Positions 15,726 to 24,263 of a stretch of 64,000 bases of DNA are shown in pieces. This stretch comes from Phytohabitans flavus (GTDB lineage: Bacteria; Actinomycetota; Actinomycetes; Mycobacteriales; Micromonosporaceae): the NCBI RefSeq assembly GCF_011764545.1, contig NZ_AP022870.1:2960001-3024000 (forward strand), in the 5' to 3' direction. Both the position numbers and the translations under genes were made by a program. The notes under the pieces are model-generated. The model worked only from the letters and a program-made list of their open reading frames with translations. It did no database searches and had not been told where the DNA came from. Positions within the stretch are counted from its first letter, which is position 1, and each line of letters starts with the position of its first letter.

Positions 15726-16688
15726 GTGTTCGGCGCTTCCGAGCCGCGCCTGGGCCGGCTGCCCGCGGCTGACCTGGGCGCTCTACGAAGCCGGGTGGAC
15801 GCCGCCCGGTTGCGGATGGACGTGGAGCGCCTCGACGAGCCCCGCGGCCGCCTCCACGCGCCCGAGGCGATGGACCGCGCCGAGCGGTACGTGATCGACC
15901 AGCTGGAACGGGCCGGCTGGTCGGTGCGGCGGCGCCCGTACACCGAGGGGGTCGCCGGCGTGAACCTGCTGGCGACCGCCCCCGGCCCCGGTGGCCCGGC
16001 CCGCCTGATCGTCGGCGCCCACCTCGACACCGTGCCGGGCAGCCCGGGCGCGGACGACAACGCGTCCGGGGTGGCGGGGCTGCTGGAGCTGGCCAGGATC
16101 GTCCCGCCCGCCCCGGACCTCATGCTCGTGGTCTTCGACCAGGAGGAGGCCGGCATGCACGGCTCCCGCGCGCTGGCCCGGGAGCTGGCGGCCGCCGGGC
16201 GCGAGCCGGCCGGCGTGATCGTCTACGAGTGCATCGGGTACACGGCCAGGACCCCGGCGAGCCAGACCCTGCCGCCCGGCCTGAGCCTGCTCTACCGGGG
16301 CCAGGTCAAGCGCATGCGCGCCCGCGAGTTCCGCGGCGAGTGGACCCTGTTCATCTACCGCGCGTCCGCCCAGGAGCTGGCGGCCCGGCTCGGCGGCGCG
16401 CTGGCCCACCTCGCCGGGGCGCCCTCGGTCATGTTCGCCCGCGACCCGCTCGACCTCCCGCTGCTGGGGCCACTGCTCGACCGGGTGGCCCCGCTCGTGC
16501 GGGACTTCGCCCGCAGCGACCACAAACCCTTCTGGGACGTGGGCATACCGGCCATCCAGGTCACCGACACGGCGAACTTCCGCAACCCGCACTACCACCA
16601 GCCCACCGACACCCCGGAGACCCTCGACTACGAGCGGATCGCGGACATCGTCGCCGCCACGGCCGCGGTCGTCACCTCCCGCGAGTGA
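15726..16688 (+). CDS. M28 family zinc aminopeptidase-like protein
   Basis: The 320-residue protein has the M28 zinc ligands in order: GAHLDTVPGS (His, Asp), DDNASG (bridging Asp), DQEEAG (catalytic Glu pair), the later SDHKPF Asp, and the C-terminal YHQPTDTPETLDY His. The site therefore looks complete and an aminopeptidase or carboxypeptidase activity is likely. No signal peptide is seen, unusual for M28 enzymes, so it may act inside the cell. The GTG start is 6 bases after the DUF6295 gene. Confidence 0.85.
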   Translation: MFGASEPRLGRLPAADLGALRSRVDAARLRMDVERLDEPRGRLHAPEAMDRAERYVIDQLERAGWSVRRRPYTEGVAGVNLLATAPGPGGPARLIVGAHLDTVPGSPGADDNASGVAGLLELARIVPPAPDLMLVVFDQEEAGMHGSRALARELAAAGREPAGVIVYECIGYTARTPASQTLPPGLSLLYRGQVKRMRAREFRGEWTLFIYRASAQELAARLGGALAHLAGAPSVMFARDPLDLPLLGPLLDRVAPLVRDFARSDHKPFWDVGIPAIQVTDTANFRNPHYHQPTDTPETLDYERIADIVAATAAVVTSRE

Positions 16689-16696
16689 GACGAATC

Positions 16697-16757
16697 GAGC
16701 TACCGCGACGCCCGTCGTGGTCCAGACCGTCGCTCCCGCGGCCTCACCCTCCGCGGT
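16697..16757 (+). repeat. Module A repeat, copy 3 (plus)
   Basis: GAGCTACCGCGACGCCCGTC is followed by the conserved CTCCCGCGGCCTCACCCTCC. The copy starts 8 bases after the M28 peptidase stop. It differs from the others at several internal positions. Confidence 0.75.
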
Positions 16758-16888
16758 CGGCAAGCTCACCCCCGGGCCGTGGCCGGCCGATCCCGACCCT
16801 TCGCGCAGCCCACGCCCAACCGCGCCCTCCCTGCGCGGTTGTGCGCCTACGGACCTTCCAGGGTCAAGGTCTCAGCCCGCAGCGGTGA

Positions 16889-16935
16889 GATCTAGGGGAG
16901 TTTGGGTTGCTATGACGCGCTAACTCCCCTAGATC
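16889..16935. repeat. 47-bp GATC-bounded palindrome, stem type 3
   Basis: GATCTAGGGGAGTT and AACTCCCCTAGATC form 14-bp perfect arms, extending by GA outside to 16 bp (16887-16937). The stem differs from types 1 and 2, but the length and GATC ends are shared. Confidence 0.75.
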
Positions 16936-16974
16936 TCGAAGTCTAGATGGGACAGCTAGGCGCCGCCTCCGCCC

Positions 16975-17002
16975 ATCCTGGGCGCATCGATGCGCCCAGG
17001 AT
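16975..17002. repeat. 28-bp perfect palindrome
   Basis: ATCCTGGGCGCATC followed directly by its reverse complement gives a perfect 28-bp palindrome with no loop. Confidence 0.75.
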
Positions 17003-17070
17003 CTAGGACCTTCCAGGGTCAAGGTCCGGACAGATCGGCGGACGAGGCCTTGATCGATGGGTGGCCAGGT

Positions 17071-17120
17071 CGTCCGTGTCGAGAAATGGCCCCTGGAGGG
17101 GCGCCCTTTCGCCACGGACG
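17071..17120. repeat. Module D hairpin, 50 bp
   Basis: CGTCCGTGTCGAGAAATGGC at the left and CGCCCTTTCGCCACGGACG at the right are imperfectly complementary. The arm sequence is related to the repeats at 4354-4534. Confidence 0.6.
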
Positions 17121-17539
17121 CACGGAAGGCACCCCGCGACCAGCCGATCAAGGGAAACACCAGGTCCGAGCGATCTGTTGGTTATCGCCGAGCCGACGGC
17201 ACGGGCCTGTTTTTTGTAGGGAGCGGAGCAAATGCGACCAAACACGCCGCTCTCTCGCCACTCGCCCGCCAACGATCCACGCTGCCTAGAACTATCGCGG
17301 TCTACTGAGACCTACACGCGCAAGCCAAGGGTCTGGGGCTGCGGTTGGGCGCGGCCGCGCGCCCAACTCGACAGGTCGCGAAAGGGAGGGGTCCCGGGGG
17401 TTGGGCTTGGACCGCGGAGCCGGCAGTGCGGGTCGGGGGTTTCGGCGAGCGCCAGCGAGCCGCCGACCTGCGCGGTGCCCGCGGGAGCATGCGGTCCGCA
17501 AGTGACGCGGACCGGGGAAAATATCGGCCCCAAGGATCT

Positions 17540-18187
17540 CTATACCCGGCGCAGAACCGACACGACCTTGCCCAGCACGACCGCGCGGTCGCCGTCGATC
17601 ACGTCGTAGGCCGGGTTGCGGGGTTCGAGCAGGACGTGGCCGCCTCGCCGGCGGTACACCTTGACGGTCGCCTCGTCGTCGATCATCGCGGCCACGATCT
17701 CGCCGTTGTAGGCCTCGTTCTGCTGCCGCACCACGACGATGTCGCCGTCGCAGATGGCCGCGTCGATCATCGAGTCGCCCTGGACCCGCAGGCAGAAGAG
17801 GTTGCCCCGGCCGACCAGGTCACGGGGCAGGGTGAGCGTTTCCTCGGACGTCTCCTCGGCGAGGATCGGCGTCCCGGCGGCGATGGTGCCGACCAGCGGT
17901 ACCCCGACGGTCGCCGGGTCGCTGTGCTCCGCGGCGCCGGCCATGCCGAGGAACAGGCGCACGTCGACCGGGCGGGTGGCCGTACGGCCCCGGCGCAGGA
18001 ACCCGAGGTCCTCCAGCACGCGCAGGTGGCGGCTGACCGACGAGGTCGACGCGAGCCCGACCGCGTCGCCGATCTCCCGAGTCGAGGGTGGATAGCCGTA
18101 CCGGATCACCCAGTCCCGGATTACGGTGAGAATGTCACGCTGCCGTGAGGTCAGCGTCGAAGTGTCGAGATCCTCGGCCAGTGCCAC
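17540..18187 (-). CDS. lexA: LexA repressor
   Basis: The 215-residue protein has the LexA winged-helix domain ([32 protein letters not shown]) and the S24 self-cleavage domain. The Ala-Gly cleavage site lies in [10 protein letters not shown], the catalytic Ser in [13 protein letters not shown] and the Lys in ATVKVYRRR. LexA represses SOS genes and cleaves itself when RecA is activated. The GTG start (18185-18187) is chosen because the family N-terminus fits; the long open frame upstream on this strand is antisense to a glycosyltransferase. I saw no clear actinobacterial SOS box (GAAC-N4-GTTC) upstream, and no ribosome site, so it may be leaderless. Confidence 0.9.
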   Translation of the reverse strand: MALAEDLDTSTLTSRQRDILTVIRDWVIRYGYPPSTREIGDAVGLASTSSVSRHLRVLEDLGFLRRGRTATRPVDVRLFLGMAGAAEHSDPATVGVPLVGTIAAGTPILAEETSEETLTLPRDLVGRGNLFCLRVQGDSMIDAAICDGDIVVVRQQNEAYNGEIVAAMIDDEATVKVYRRRGGHVLLEPRNPAYDVIDGDRAVVLGKVVSVLRRV

Positions 18188-18328
18188 GCCCAGATCTTGA
18201 CCCACCGCAGGCCAGGACGGCGCCAGGCACGCCGGACGGCCGTCTAGCACAGCGCGGCGGGCCGGATTTCGGCGAAGCTGGTAGGGTCTGCGCGGTCGTA
18301 GGGCCGCGAACATTTTACTGGGGGCGCC

Positions 18329-19033
18329 ATGAAGTTGTCGATCTTGATGCCGGTCTACAACGAGGCACGGACGATCGAGGTTGCCGTCAAGCGGGTGCTC
18401 GGCGTGACCTACCCCGTGGACTTCGAGCTCGTCATCGTCAACGACGGCAGTAGCGACGGCACCGCGGAGGCGCTGGCCGCCATCGACGACGTCCGGGCGC
18501 GCGTGATCACGCACGAGCGCAACCGTGGAAAGGGCGCGGCGATCCGCACGGCCGCCGAATCCGCGTCCGGCGACTACATGATCATATGCGACGCCGACCT
18601 GGAGTACTCGCCGGAGGAGATCCCCGGCCTGCTCGCTCCGGTGATCGCCGGCGAGGCCGAGGTCGTCTACGGCACCCGGACGTTCGGCAGCCACTCCTCG
18701 TTCTCGTTCTGGTACGTGATGGGCAACAAGTTCGTGACCACGTTCGCGAACGTGCTCTTCAACTGCTACATCAGCGACCTGGAGACCTGCTTCAAGCTGA
18801 TGCCGCTCGAGCTGTACCGCCGGCTGGACATCAAGTCCGCCGGGTTCGGTATGGAGGCCGAGGCGACGGGCAAGCTGCTGCGCATGGGCTACCGGCCGTA
18901 CGAGATCCCGATCTCGTACCGCGCCCGTGGGCGGGAGCAGGGCAAGAAGATCACCGCTTGGGACGGCATCGAGGCGCTGTGGATCATCCTGCGCATGCGG
19001 GTGGGTCGCCGCCCCGCCGCGCTGACCAAGTAG
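18329..19033 (+). CDS. Family 2 glycosyltransferase (dolichyl-phosphate-sugar synthase-like)
   Basis: The 234-residue protein has a GT-A fold: [15 protein letters not shown] at the N-terminus, VNDGSSDGT, and [10 protein letters not shown] carrying the metal-binding DxD. Length and motifs fit polyprenyl-phosphate glucose/mannose synthase-like enzymes, which load sugars onto lipid carriers from NDP-sugars at the inner membrane face. No transmembrane helix is present. The downstream membrane GT-C-like protein, 13 bases on, is a plausible user of the lipid-linked sugar. Confidence 0.85.
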   Translation: MKLSILMPVYNEARTIEVAVKRVLGVTYPVDFELVIVNDGSSDGTAEALAAIDDVRARVITHERNRGKGAAIRTAAESASGDYMIICDADLEYSPEEIPGLLAPVIAGEAEVVYGTRTFGSHSSFSFWYVMGNKFVTTFANVLFNCYISDLETCFKLMPLELYRRLDIKSAGFGMEAEATGKLLRMGYRPYEIPISYRARGREQGKKITAWDGIEALWIILRMRVGRRPAALTK

Positions 19034-19046
19034 CGCCCGGCCCTCG

Positions 19047-20690
19047 ATGACCACTGCCTCCGCCACCCAGACCGCGGACCCGGAGCCACCAGCGGCGGAG
19101 CGCACCCGGTGGCCAGCCCGCGCGCGAGCCACCGCCCGCCGGTTCTACGTCGACGCCGCGGCCGGGACGCTGGCGGTCGTGCTGCTGTTCGCCCTGCACA
19201 ACATCTACGTGATGATGAAGGCGAACTACTGGCTGGACGAGGCCTGGGTGGCCGCCTCCGTGCGGCTGCCGCTGTCCGACCTGCCCTTGGCCACCTCGTC
19301 CACCCCCCTCGGCTGGACGTTCCTGCTGCGCCTCGTGCCGGACGTCGACTACCTGCGGCTCCTCCCGCTCGCCTTCCTGGTGGCCGCGATCCTCATCGCG
19401 TATGCCCTGGGGCGCTCGCTTGGCTTTCCGTACCGCTGGGAGGGTGTCCTCGCCGGGCTGGCCGCGGCGACCGGCGTGATCCTGCTCCCGGCCTCGCAGA
19501 TACGGCACGACCTCAAGCAGTACACGGCCGACGCCGCCGTGGCGCTGGCGCTGATCACGCTCGTGTCGCTCACCGAGCGCAACTGGTCCCGCCGGCATCT
19601 CGGTGCGATCGCCGCCCTCAGCACGGTCGGCATGCTGATCAGCCACCCCACCGCGATCATCGCGCTCTGCGCGAGCGCCGGACTCGTCGTCACCACGCTG
19701 GCCCGGCGGCAGTGGCGCCGGCTCGTGGAGTCGCTGGTCACCGGGGCGGTGTCCGGCGCGGCGGTGCTGCTGGTGTACCTCGGTGTCACCACCCGCGGCC
19801 GTAACGAGTCGCTACAGACCTACTGGGAGGGTTACTTCCCCAACCTCGACCAGTTCTGGGAAAACGTCAACCTGCGCCTGAACGAGCTTCAGCCGTCCCT
19901 CGGGATGCCCTGGTGGCTGCTGCTCAGCCTGGCCGGCGCCGGCGCCCTCGTGGTCGCGTTCACCGGCCGCCCGGCGACCGCCATCGCCGTCGTGCTGGTG
20001 CCGGTGGTCATGGCCGTGCTCGGCCTCAACAAGGCCTACCCGCTGCTCGACCTGCGCACGTCCCACTTCTTCCTGGTGCTCTGCGCGGCGCTGGCCGGGC
20101 TGGCCGTGGCCGGCGTCCCGATCGGCGTCGTACGGCTGGCCGCCTGGGCGGCGGGACGGTCGGGCCAGTGGACGACGGCGGTGGCCGCCGTCGTGGCGGT
20201 CACGATGTTCGTCATCTTCGTGAACAACAACCAGGACTGGCTGCGGCTCAACGACGCCGAGAGGGTGAATCCGGCCAACGGGACGGAACAGGGCGACATG
20301 CGCTACGGCGTCCAGGTCCTCGAGTCCCAATGGAAGCCCGGCGACGTCATCGTGGTCAACTCGCTCGGCAGCTTCGCCTTCGCGCTCTACTGGCCACGCG
20401 AGCCGGCCCCGCGGCGAAACACCCACCTCGCGGTCGGTTGGCTGCCGACGTACCCCGACGACGCCCGGGTCGTGGTCGTCGAGGACCGCACCTACGAGGC
20501 CATCGAGGCCAGCCTCGCCCGCGCCCGACAGCTCGCCGCCGCGCCCGGCGCCACCGGGCGGATCTGGCTGATGCGGACCCACGTCATACCCGCCGAGCAG
20601 AAGATGTGGCGGGTCGCCCTCACGCCGTGGGTGGTCGCCAACAAGCCGAAGACGGGCGGCGTGGTGGTGGTGATCCGGCCGCCGTCCTGA
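19047..20690 (+). CDS. Polytopic membrane glycosyltransferase-like protein (GT-C/GT39-like)
   Basis: The 547-residue protein has about ten hydrophobic segments between residues 35 and 395 and a soluble C-terminal domain (~395-547). The first loop carries [11 protein letters not shown]; an acidic pair here is typical of GT-C enzymes that use polyprenyl-phosphate sugars. It probably transfers a sugar supplied by the adjacent family 2 enzyme to an exported acceptor. The acceptor is unknown. The ATG lies 13 bases after the previous stop. Confidence 0.7.
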   Translation: MTTASATQTADPEPPAAERTRWPARARATARRFYVDAAAGTLAVVLLFALHNIYVMMKANYWLDEAWVAASVRLPLSDLPLATSSTPLGWTFLLRLVPDVDYLRLLPLAFLVAAILIAYALGRSLGFPYRWEGVLAGLAAATGVILLPASQIRHDLKQYTADAAVALALITLVSLTERNWSRRHLGAIAALSTVGMLISHPTAIIALCASAGLVVTTLARRQWRRLVESLVTGAVSGAAVLLVYLGVTTRGRNESLQTYWEGYFPNLDQFWENVNLRLNELQPSLGMPWWLLLSLAGAGALVVAFTGRPATAIAVVLVPVVMAVLGLNKAYPLLDLRTSHFFLVLCAALAGLAVAGVPIGVVRLAAWAAGRSGQWTTAVAAVVAVTMFVIFVNNNQDWLRLNDAERVNPANGTEQGDMRYGVQVLESQWKPGDVIVVNSLGSFAFALYWPREPAPRRNTHLAVGWLPTYPDDARVVVVEDRTYEAIEASLARARQLAAAPGATGRIWLMRTHVIPAEQKMWRVALTPWVVANKPKTGGVVVVIRPPS

Positions 20691-20705
20691 GGCCCGCCGT
20701 CCTGA

Positions 20706-20737
20706 GGCTGGCCGGACCGATCCCGGCCCGGCCAGCC
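20706..20737. terminator. Bidirectional terminator hairpin between convergent genes
   Basis: GGCTGGCCGG (20706-20715) and CCGGCCAGCC (20728-20737) form a perfect 10-bp stem with a 12-base loop. It lies in the 64-base gap between the convergent glycosyltransferase and sugar dehydrogenase genes. Confidence 0.6.
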
Positions 20738-20754
20738 ATTCCCCAGGAACCGGT

Positions 20755-22842
20755 CTACCCCGCCGCGTCCGGGGTGGGGTCGAGGATGACCTGCGTCGTA
20801 CCCGTCTGGGGCGGCGTGCCCGGATCGCTCGGCGCGTCCGTGTACTCCGCGATGAAGACCGCGAAGAGGTTGTCGCCGTCACCGTGCCCAGGGGTCGTGG
20901 TGCTGATCGTCCCCGAGCACCCGGTCGCGGTGCTGATCGGGTGGCCGTGCTCGTCGTGGCCGAGGATGTACCGCACCGTGACGCGCGAGCAGTCGATCGG
21001 CTCGTCGTCGAGGACGCTGACCTCGAACGCGACCTGCTGCCCGAACTCGAACGGCTGCCCCTCGACCGGGGTCACGAAGCTGACCACCGGCGCGATCGGG
21101 CCGACGAAGAACGGCAGCTCGGCCGAGGCGGAGCGACCCGTGCTGTCGGTGACCTTCAGCGTCGGGCGGTACGAGCCGTTCTCCTGGTACGTGTACGTCG
21201 GGTTCGGCGCGGTCGAGTCCACCTTGCCGTCCGCGTCGAAGTCCCAGGCGTACCTGAGCGCGTCGCCGTCGGGGTCGGTCGTGCCCGCGCTGGAGAACGT
21301 GACCGTCAGCGGGGCCAGCCCGGCCAGCGGCGAGGCACTGATCTTCGGGGTGGGTGTGCGGTTGCCGCGGACGAAGTCGATCCGCGCGAGCTGGGCGTCC
21401 GGGTTCTCCGAGAAGAAGCCGTCGCCGTACTCGAGTACGTAGAGCGCGCCGTCCGGGCCGAACTCCATGTCCATCGGGTTGTCGAAGACGAACGACGGCA
21501 GCACCGGCTCGATGCCGCTCACCTCGCCGCGGCGGTCCAGCGTGAACGCCTTGACGTAGTCGCGGGTCCACTCGTAGAACAGCGGCTTGCCGTCGTAGTA
21601 CTCCGGCCACTTGACCTGCGAGCGGCCGCGCTTGTCGTAGTCGTACGCCGGCCCGGCCATCGGACCGATGCCGCCCTCGCCGAGCTGCGGGAAGTCGGCC
21701 GAGAGGTCGTAGGAGTACTTGACCTCCGGCTCGGCGACCGCGGGCAGGCGGGTGAGGCCGGTGTTGTGCGGCGACTCGTTGACCGGCCGGGCGCAGTCGA
21801 ACGGCGCACCCGACTCGCCGGTGGCGAAGTCGTAGTCCACATAGGGCAGATCCGGCGCGGCGCAGTACGGCCACCCGTAGTTGGCCGGGCGGTCGATGAG
21901 CATCCAGCGGCCCTGGCCGGCCGGACCCCGGCCCGGGTCCGCGTCGCCCGCGTCGGGCGAGTAGTCCGCCATGTACACCCGGTTCGTCTTCGGGTCCACG
22001 TCGAAGCGGAACGGGTTGCGCAGTCCCATCGCGTAGATTTCCGGCCGGGTCTTCGCCGTACCCGGACGGAAGAGGTTGCCCGACGGGATGGTGTATCCGC
22101 CGCTCGGCTTGACCCGGATGCGCAGCAGCTTGCCGCGCAGGTCGTTGGTGTTGGCGGAGGTGCGCTGCGCGTCGAACGCCGGATGGCGGTTTGCCCGCTC
22201 GTCGATCGGCGCGTACCCGTCGGACTCGAACGGGTTGGTGTCGTCCCCTGTGGACAGGTAGAGGTTTCCCTTGCCGTCGAAGCCGATCTGGCCGCCGACG
22301 TGGCAGCAGATGCCGCGGTCCACGGGTACGTCGATGATCCGCTGCTCGGTGTCGAGCCGCAGTGTATTGCCGGACAGCTTGAAGCGGGACAGCCGGAGCG
22401 CGCCCTTGAACGGCGCCCAGTCGGCCTCCGTACCCTCGAACGGCGCGTCACCCTCGTTCACGTCCGGCGTGGCCGGGTCGTCGACCGGGGTGTTGAGCGG
22501 CGGCGAGTAGTACAGGTAGACCCACTTGTTGTGGGCGAAGTCCGGGTCGATGGCGATGCCCTGGAGGCCCTCCTCGTCGTGCTCGTACACCGGCACGTCC
22601 GCGGCCAGCACGTTCAGGCCGGTCTTCGGGTCGTGGATGCGGACCTCGCCGGTCCGCGCGGTGTGCAGCACCCGGTTGTCGGGCAGTACGGCGAGGCTGA
22701 TCGGTTCGCCCGGGAAGTCGTTCAGGGTGACCTTCTGGAAGCCGCTGTCCGCCGGCGGCGCGCTGCTGCCGGCCACGGCCGGGGTGGCGGTGGCGCCGCT
22801 GACGACAAGCGCCATACCTGCCACGACTGCGAGCCTCTTCAC
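20755..22842 (-). CDS. Secreted PQQ-dependent sugar dehydrogenase-like protein with PKD domain
   Basis: The product, 695 residues from GTG 22842, has a signal peptide (VKRLAVVAGMALVVSG). A six-bladed propeller of the glucose/sorbosone dehydrogenase family follows (SLAVLPDNRVLHTARTG, EEGLQGIAIDPDFAHN, GLRNPFRFDVDP, MDMEFGPDGALYVLEYGDG). A PKD domain follows near 480-575 (TDPDGDALRYAWDFDADG). It probably oxidises or binds sugars outside the cell; PQQ use is inferred from the family only. GTG 22842 has GAGG 8 bases upstream; ATG 22848 and GTG 22851 are alternatives. It directly follows the Tat-exported isomerase-like gene and is coupled to it. Confidence 0.8.
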   Translation of the reverse strand: MKRLAVVAGMALVVSGATATPAVAGSSAPPADSGFQKVTLNDFPGEPISLAVLPDNRVLHTARTGEVRIHDPKTGLNVLAADVPVYEHDEEGLQGIAIDPDFAHNKWVYLYYSPPLNTPVDDPATPDVNEGDAPFEGTEADWAPFKGALRLSRFKLSGNTLRLDTEQRIIDVPVDRGICCHVGGQIGFDGKGNLYLSTGDDTNPFESDGYAPIDERANRHPAFDAQRTSANTNDLRGKLLRIRVKPSGGYTIPSGNLFRPGTAKTRPEIYAMGLRNPFRFDVDPKTNRVYMADYSPDAGDADPGRGPAGQGRWMLIDRPANYGWPYCAAPDLPYVDYDFATGESGAPFDCARPVNESPHNTGLTRLPAVAEPEVKYSYDLSADFPQLGEGGIGPMAGPAYDYDKRGRSQVKWPEYYDGKPLFYEWTRDYVKAFTLDRRGEVSGIEPVLPSFVFDNPMDMEFGPDGALYVLEYGDGFFSENPDAQLARIDFVRGNRTPTPKISASPLAGLAPLTVTFSSAGTTDPDGDALRYAWDFDADGKVDSTAPNPTYTYQENGSYRPTLKVTDSTGRSASAELPFFVGPIAPVVSFVTPVEGQPFEFGQQVAFEVSVLDDEPIDCSRVTVRYILGHDEHGHPISTATGCSGTISTTTPGHGDGDNLFAVFIAEYTDAPSDPGTPPQTGTTQVILDPTPDAAG

Positions 22843-22852
22843 GCCCATCACC

Positions 22853-23812
22853 TCAGAACCGCATGGACGCTAGGTAGTCGTAGCCGACGTCGGCGGTGCT
22901 GATGGCGTCAGCCGGGTTGCGGGGCGGGGTGCCGGCGTCGTCGCGCTCCACGATGAACTCGTCGATGCCCGCCTCCCGTCCGTACCGGAAGACGCGCGCG
23001 AAGTCGATGAGGCCCTTGCCGGCGTCCTCGAAGCCGCCGTCCGCGTTCATGTCCTTGACGTGGAACTGGCGGATGCGGCCGCGGTTGCGCTGGATGACGT
23101 CGACCGGGTCGTGCGCGCCGCGGGTCACCCAGAAGAGGTCCACCTCGAGGTGCACCAGGTCGGGGTCGGTCTCGTCGGCGAGCACCTCGAAGCCGGTGCG
23201 CGAGCCGCCGTCCTGGCGGAAGAACTCGAAGTGGTGGTTGTGGTAGCCGAACTTGAGGCCCGACCTCTTCGCCATCTGCCCGGCCTTGTTGAGGTCGCGG
23301 GCGAACGCCTTGTACACGGCGGAGCTGCGGATCGGGCCGTTGGCGTCGACGCCGAAGAACGGGTGCACGATGTACCGCTGCCCGATCGTGCGGGCGTCGT
23401 TCAGCGTGGCCTGCCAGGCCGCCGCGTCGAACGGCTGCGGGATGCCGGAGTGGCCGGACGTGGCGCGCAGGCCGGCCTTGTCGAGCGCCGCCTTGAACTG
23501 GGCCGCGGTGCGGCCGACGAAGCCGGCGTGCTCGACGCGGGTGTAGCCGATCCGGCGCAGCGCCGCGAGCGTGCCGTCGAGGTCGATCGCGAGCTGGTCG
23601 CGCAGCGTGTAGAGCTGGACGCTGATGTGGTCGAGCGGCACCCGGCGGGACCCACCGTGGTTACCGCCTGAGGCCTCGGCGGGCCCGGCCGCGGCCAGCA
23701 CTCCCGCCGCGCCGACGGTAGCGGCCGTGGCCGCTTTCAGTACACCCCGACGGCTGAGCGCCGGGACGTCGGGCGCGGCTGCGGTGCTGGACTGTTCGTG
23801 GGAAATGCACAT
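22853..23812 (-). CDS. Tat-exported sugar phosphate isomerase/epimerase-like protein
   Basis: The 319-residue protein begins with a twin-arginine signal (LSRRGVLKAATAATVGAAG) and continues as a xylose-isomerase-like TIM barrel (ISVQLYTLRDQL, GYHNHHFEF, LEVDLFWVTRG, FHVKDM). The metal-binding Glu/His/Asp residues appear present. Exported barrels of this family are often found with ThuA and PQQ-type dehydrogenase proteins in sugar oxidation and cleavage. The ATG has AGGAGG 7 bases upstream. Its stop lies about 10 bases before the dehydrogenase start, so the two are one operon. Confidence 0.85.
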   Translation of the reverse strand: MCISHEQSSTAAAPDVPALSRRGVLKAATAATVGAAGVLAAAGPAEASGGNHGGSRRVPLDHISVQLYTLRDQLAIDLDGTLAALRRIGYTRVEHAGFVGRTAAQFKAALDKAGLRATSGHSGIPQPFDAAAWQATLNDARTIGQRYIVHPFFGVDANGPIRSSAVYKAFARDLNKAGQMAKRSGLKFGYHNHHFEFFRQDGGSRTGFEVLADETDPDLVHLEVDLFWVTRGAHDPVDVIQRNRGRIRQFHVKDMNADGGFEDAGKGLIDFARVFRYGREAGIDEFIVERDDAGTPPRNPADAISTADVGYDYLASMRF

Positions 23813-24263
23813 GGAGACGCCTCCTGGTGAGGGTGGACATGAGTCACCCCGACCGGACAGCGCCAGAAGCTCGTATCGCCGACTTCGGAGCACGACGCGA
23901 AACGGCCGGCCATTGGGGTGACCGGGCGTTCGTCGAGCGGTGCCACACGCCGACGACCGATGACTCGCGAGGGCCCGCGACACGCCGGAACCAGGCTGCC
24001 GAACCCTTGCCATCGGGTCCCTGCCACCGGCGGCGAAGCCGTCGCGCACGTCCAGATACAACATCAACTCATCTGAACGTTTGGATCATAGGCACGGCAC
24101 GCCGCCCGTAGCAAGGCGAATCGGACGACTCGACTCCTGCTCACGTTTTGGTGATGATTTGCTGACGCAGCGTCCTTGATCGATCTCTTCGGTGATCTTT
24201 AGTGTCCAACCGGGCCACTGGCGAGAACCGCGCGGCGGCCCTTCACTAGGGGAGGCAACATCG
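23813..24263. other. Divergent intergenic region without a gene
   Basis: These 451 bases separate the divergent isomerase-like and subtilase genes. Only the two ribosome sites (AGGAGG on the minus strand, GGGGAGG at 24249-24255 on the plus strand) are clear. No repeat module, RNA gene or convincing promoter pair was recognised. Confidence 0.5.

Larger units (their letters stand above)
16689..17539. repeat. Gene-free mosaic of inverted repeats (region R2)
   Basis: I see no gene in these 850 bases. The stretch holds a module A copy, a 47-bp GATC palindrome, a 28-bp perfect palindrome, a module D hairpin, and two direct copies of GGACCTTCCAGGGTCAAGGT (16852 and 17006). At 17218-17236 it carries the reverse of the CGCATTTGCTC-GCT-CCCT motif seen at 30621 and 54396. 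The hairpin GTTGGGCGCG/CGCGCCCAAC at 17344-17367 may terminate the convergent lexA gene. Confidence 0.7.

Noticed and set aside
17540..19132. 530-codon minus-strand frame that includes LexA
   Set aside because: The first 315 codons are antisense to the family 2 glycosyltransferase; only the last 215 encode LexA.
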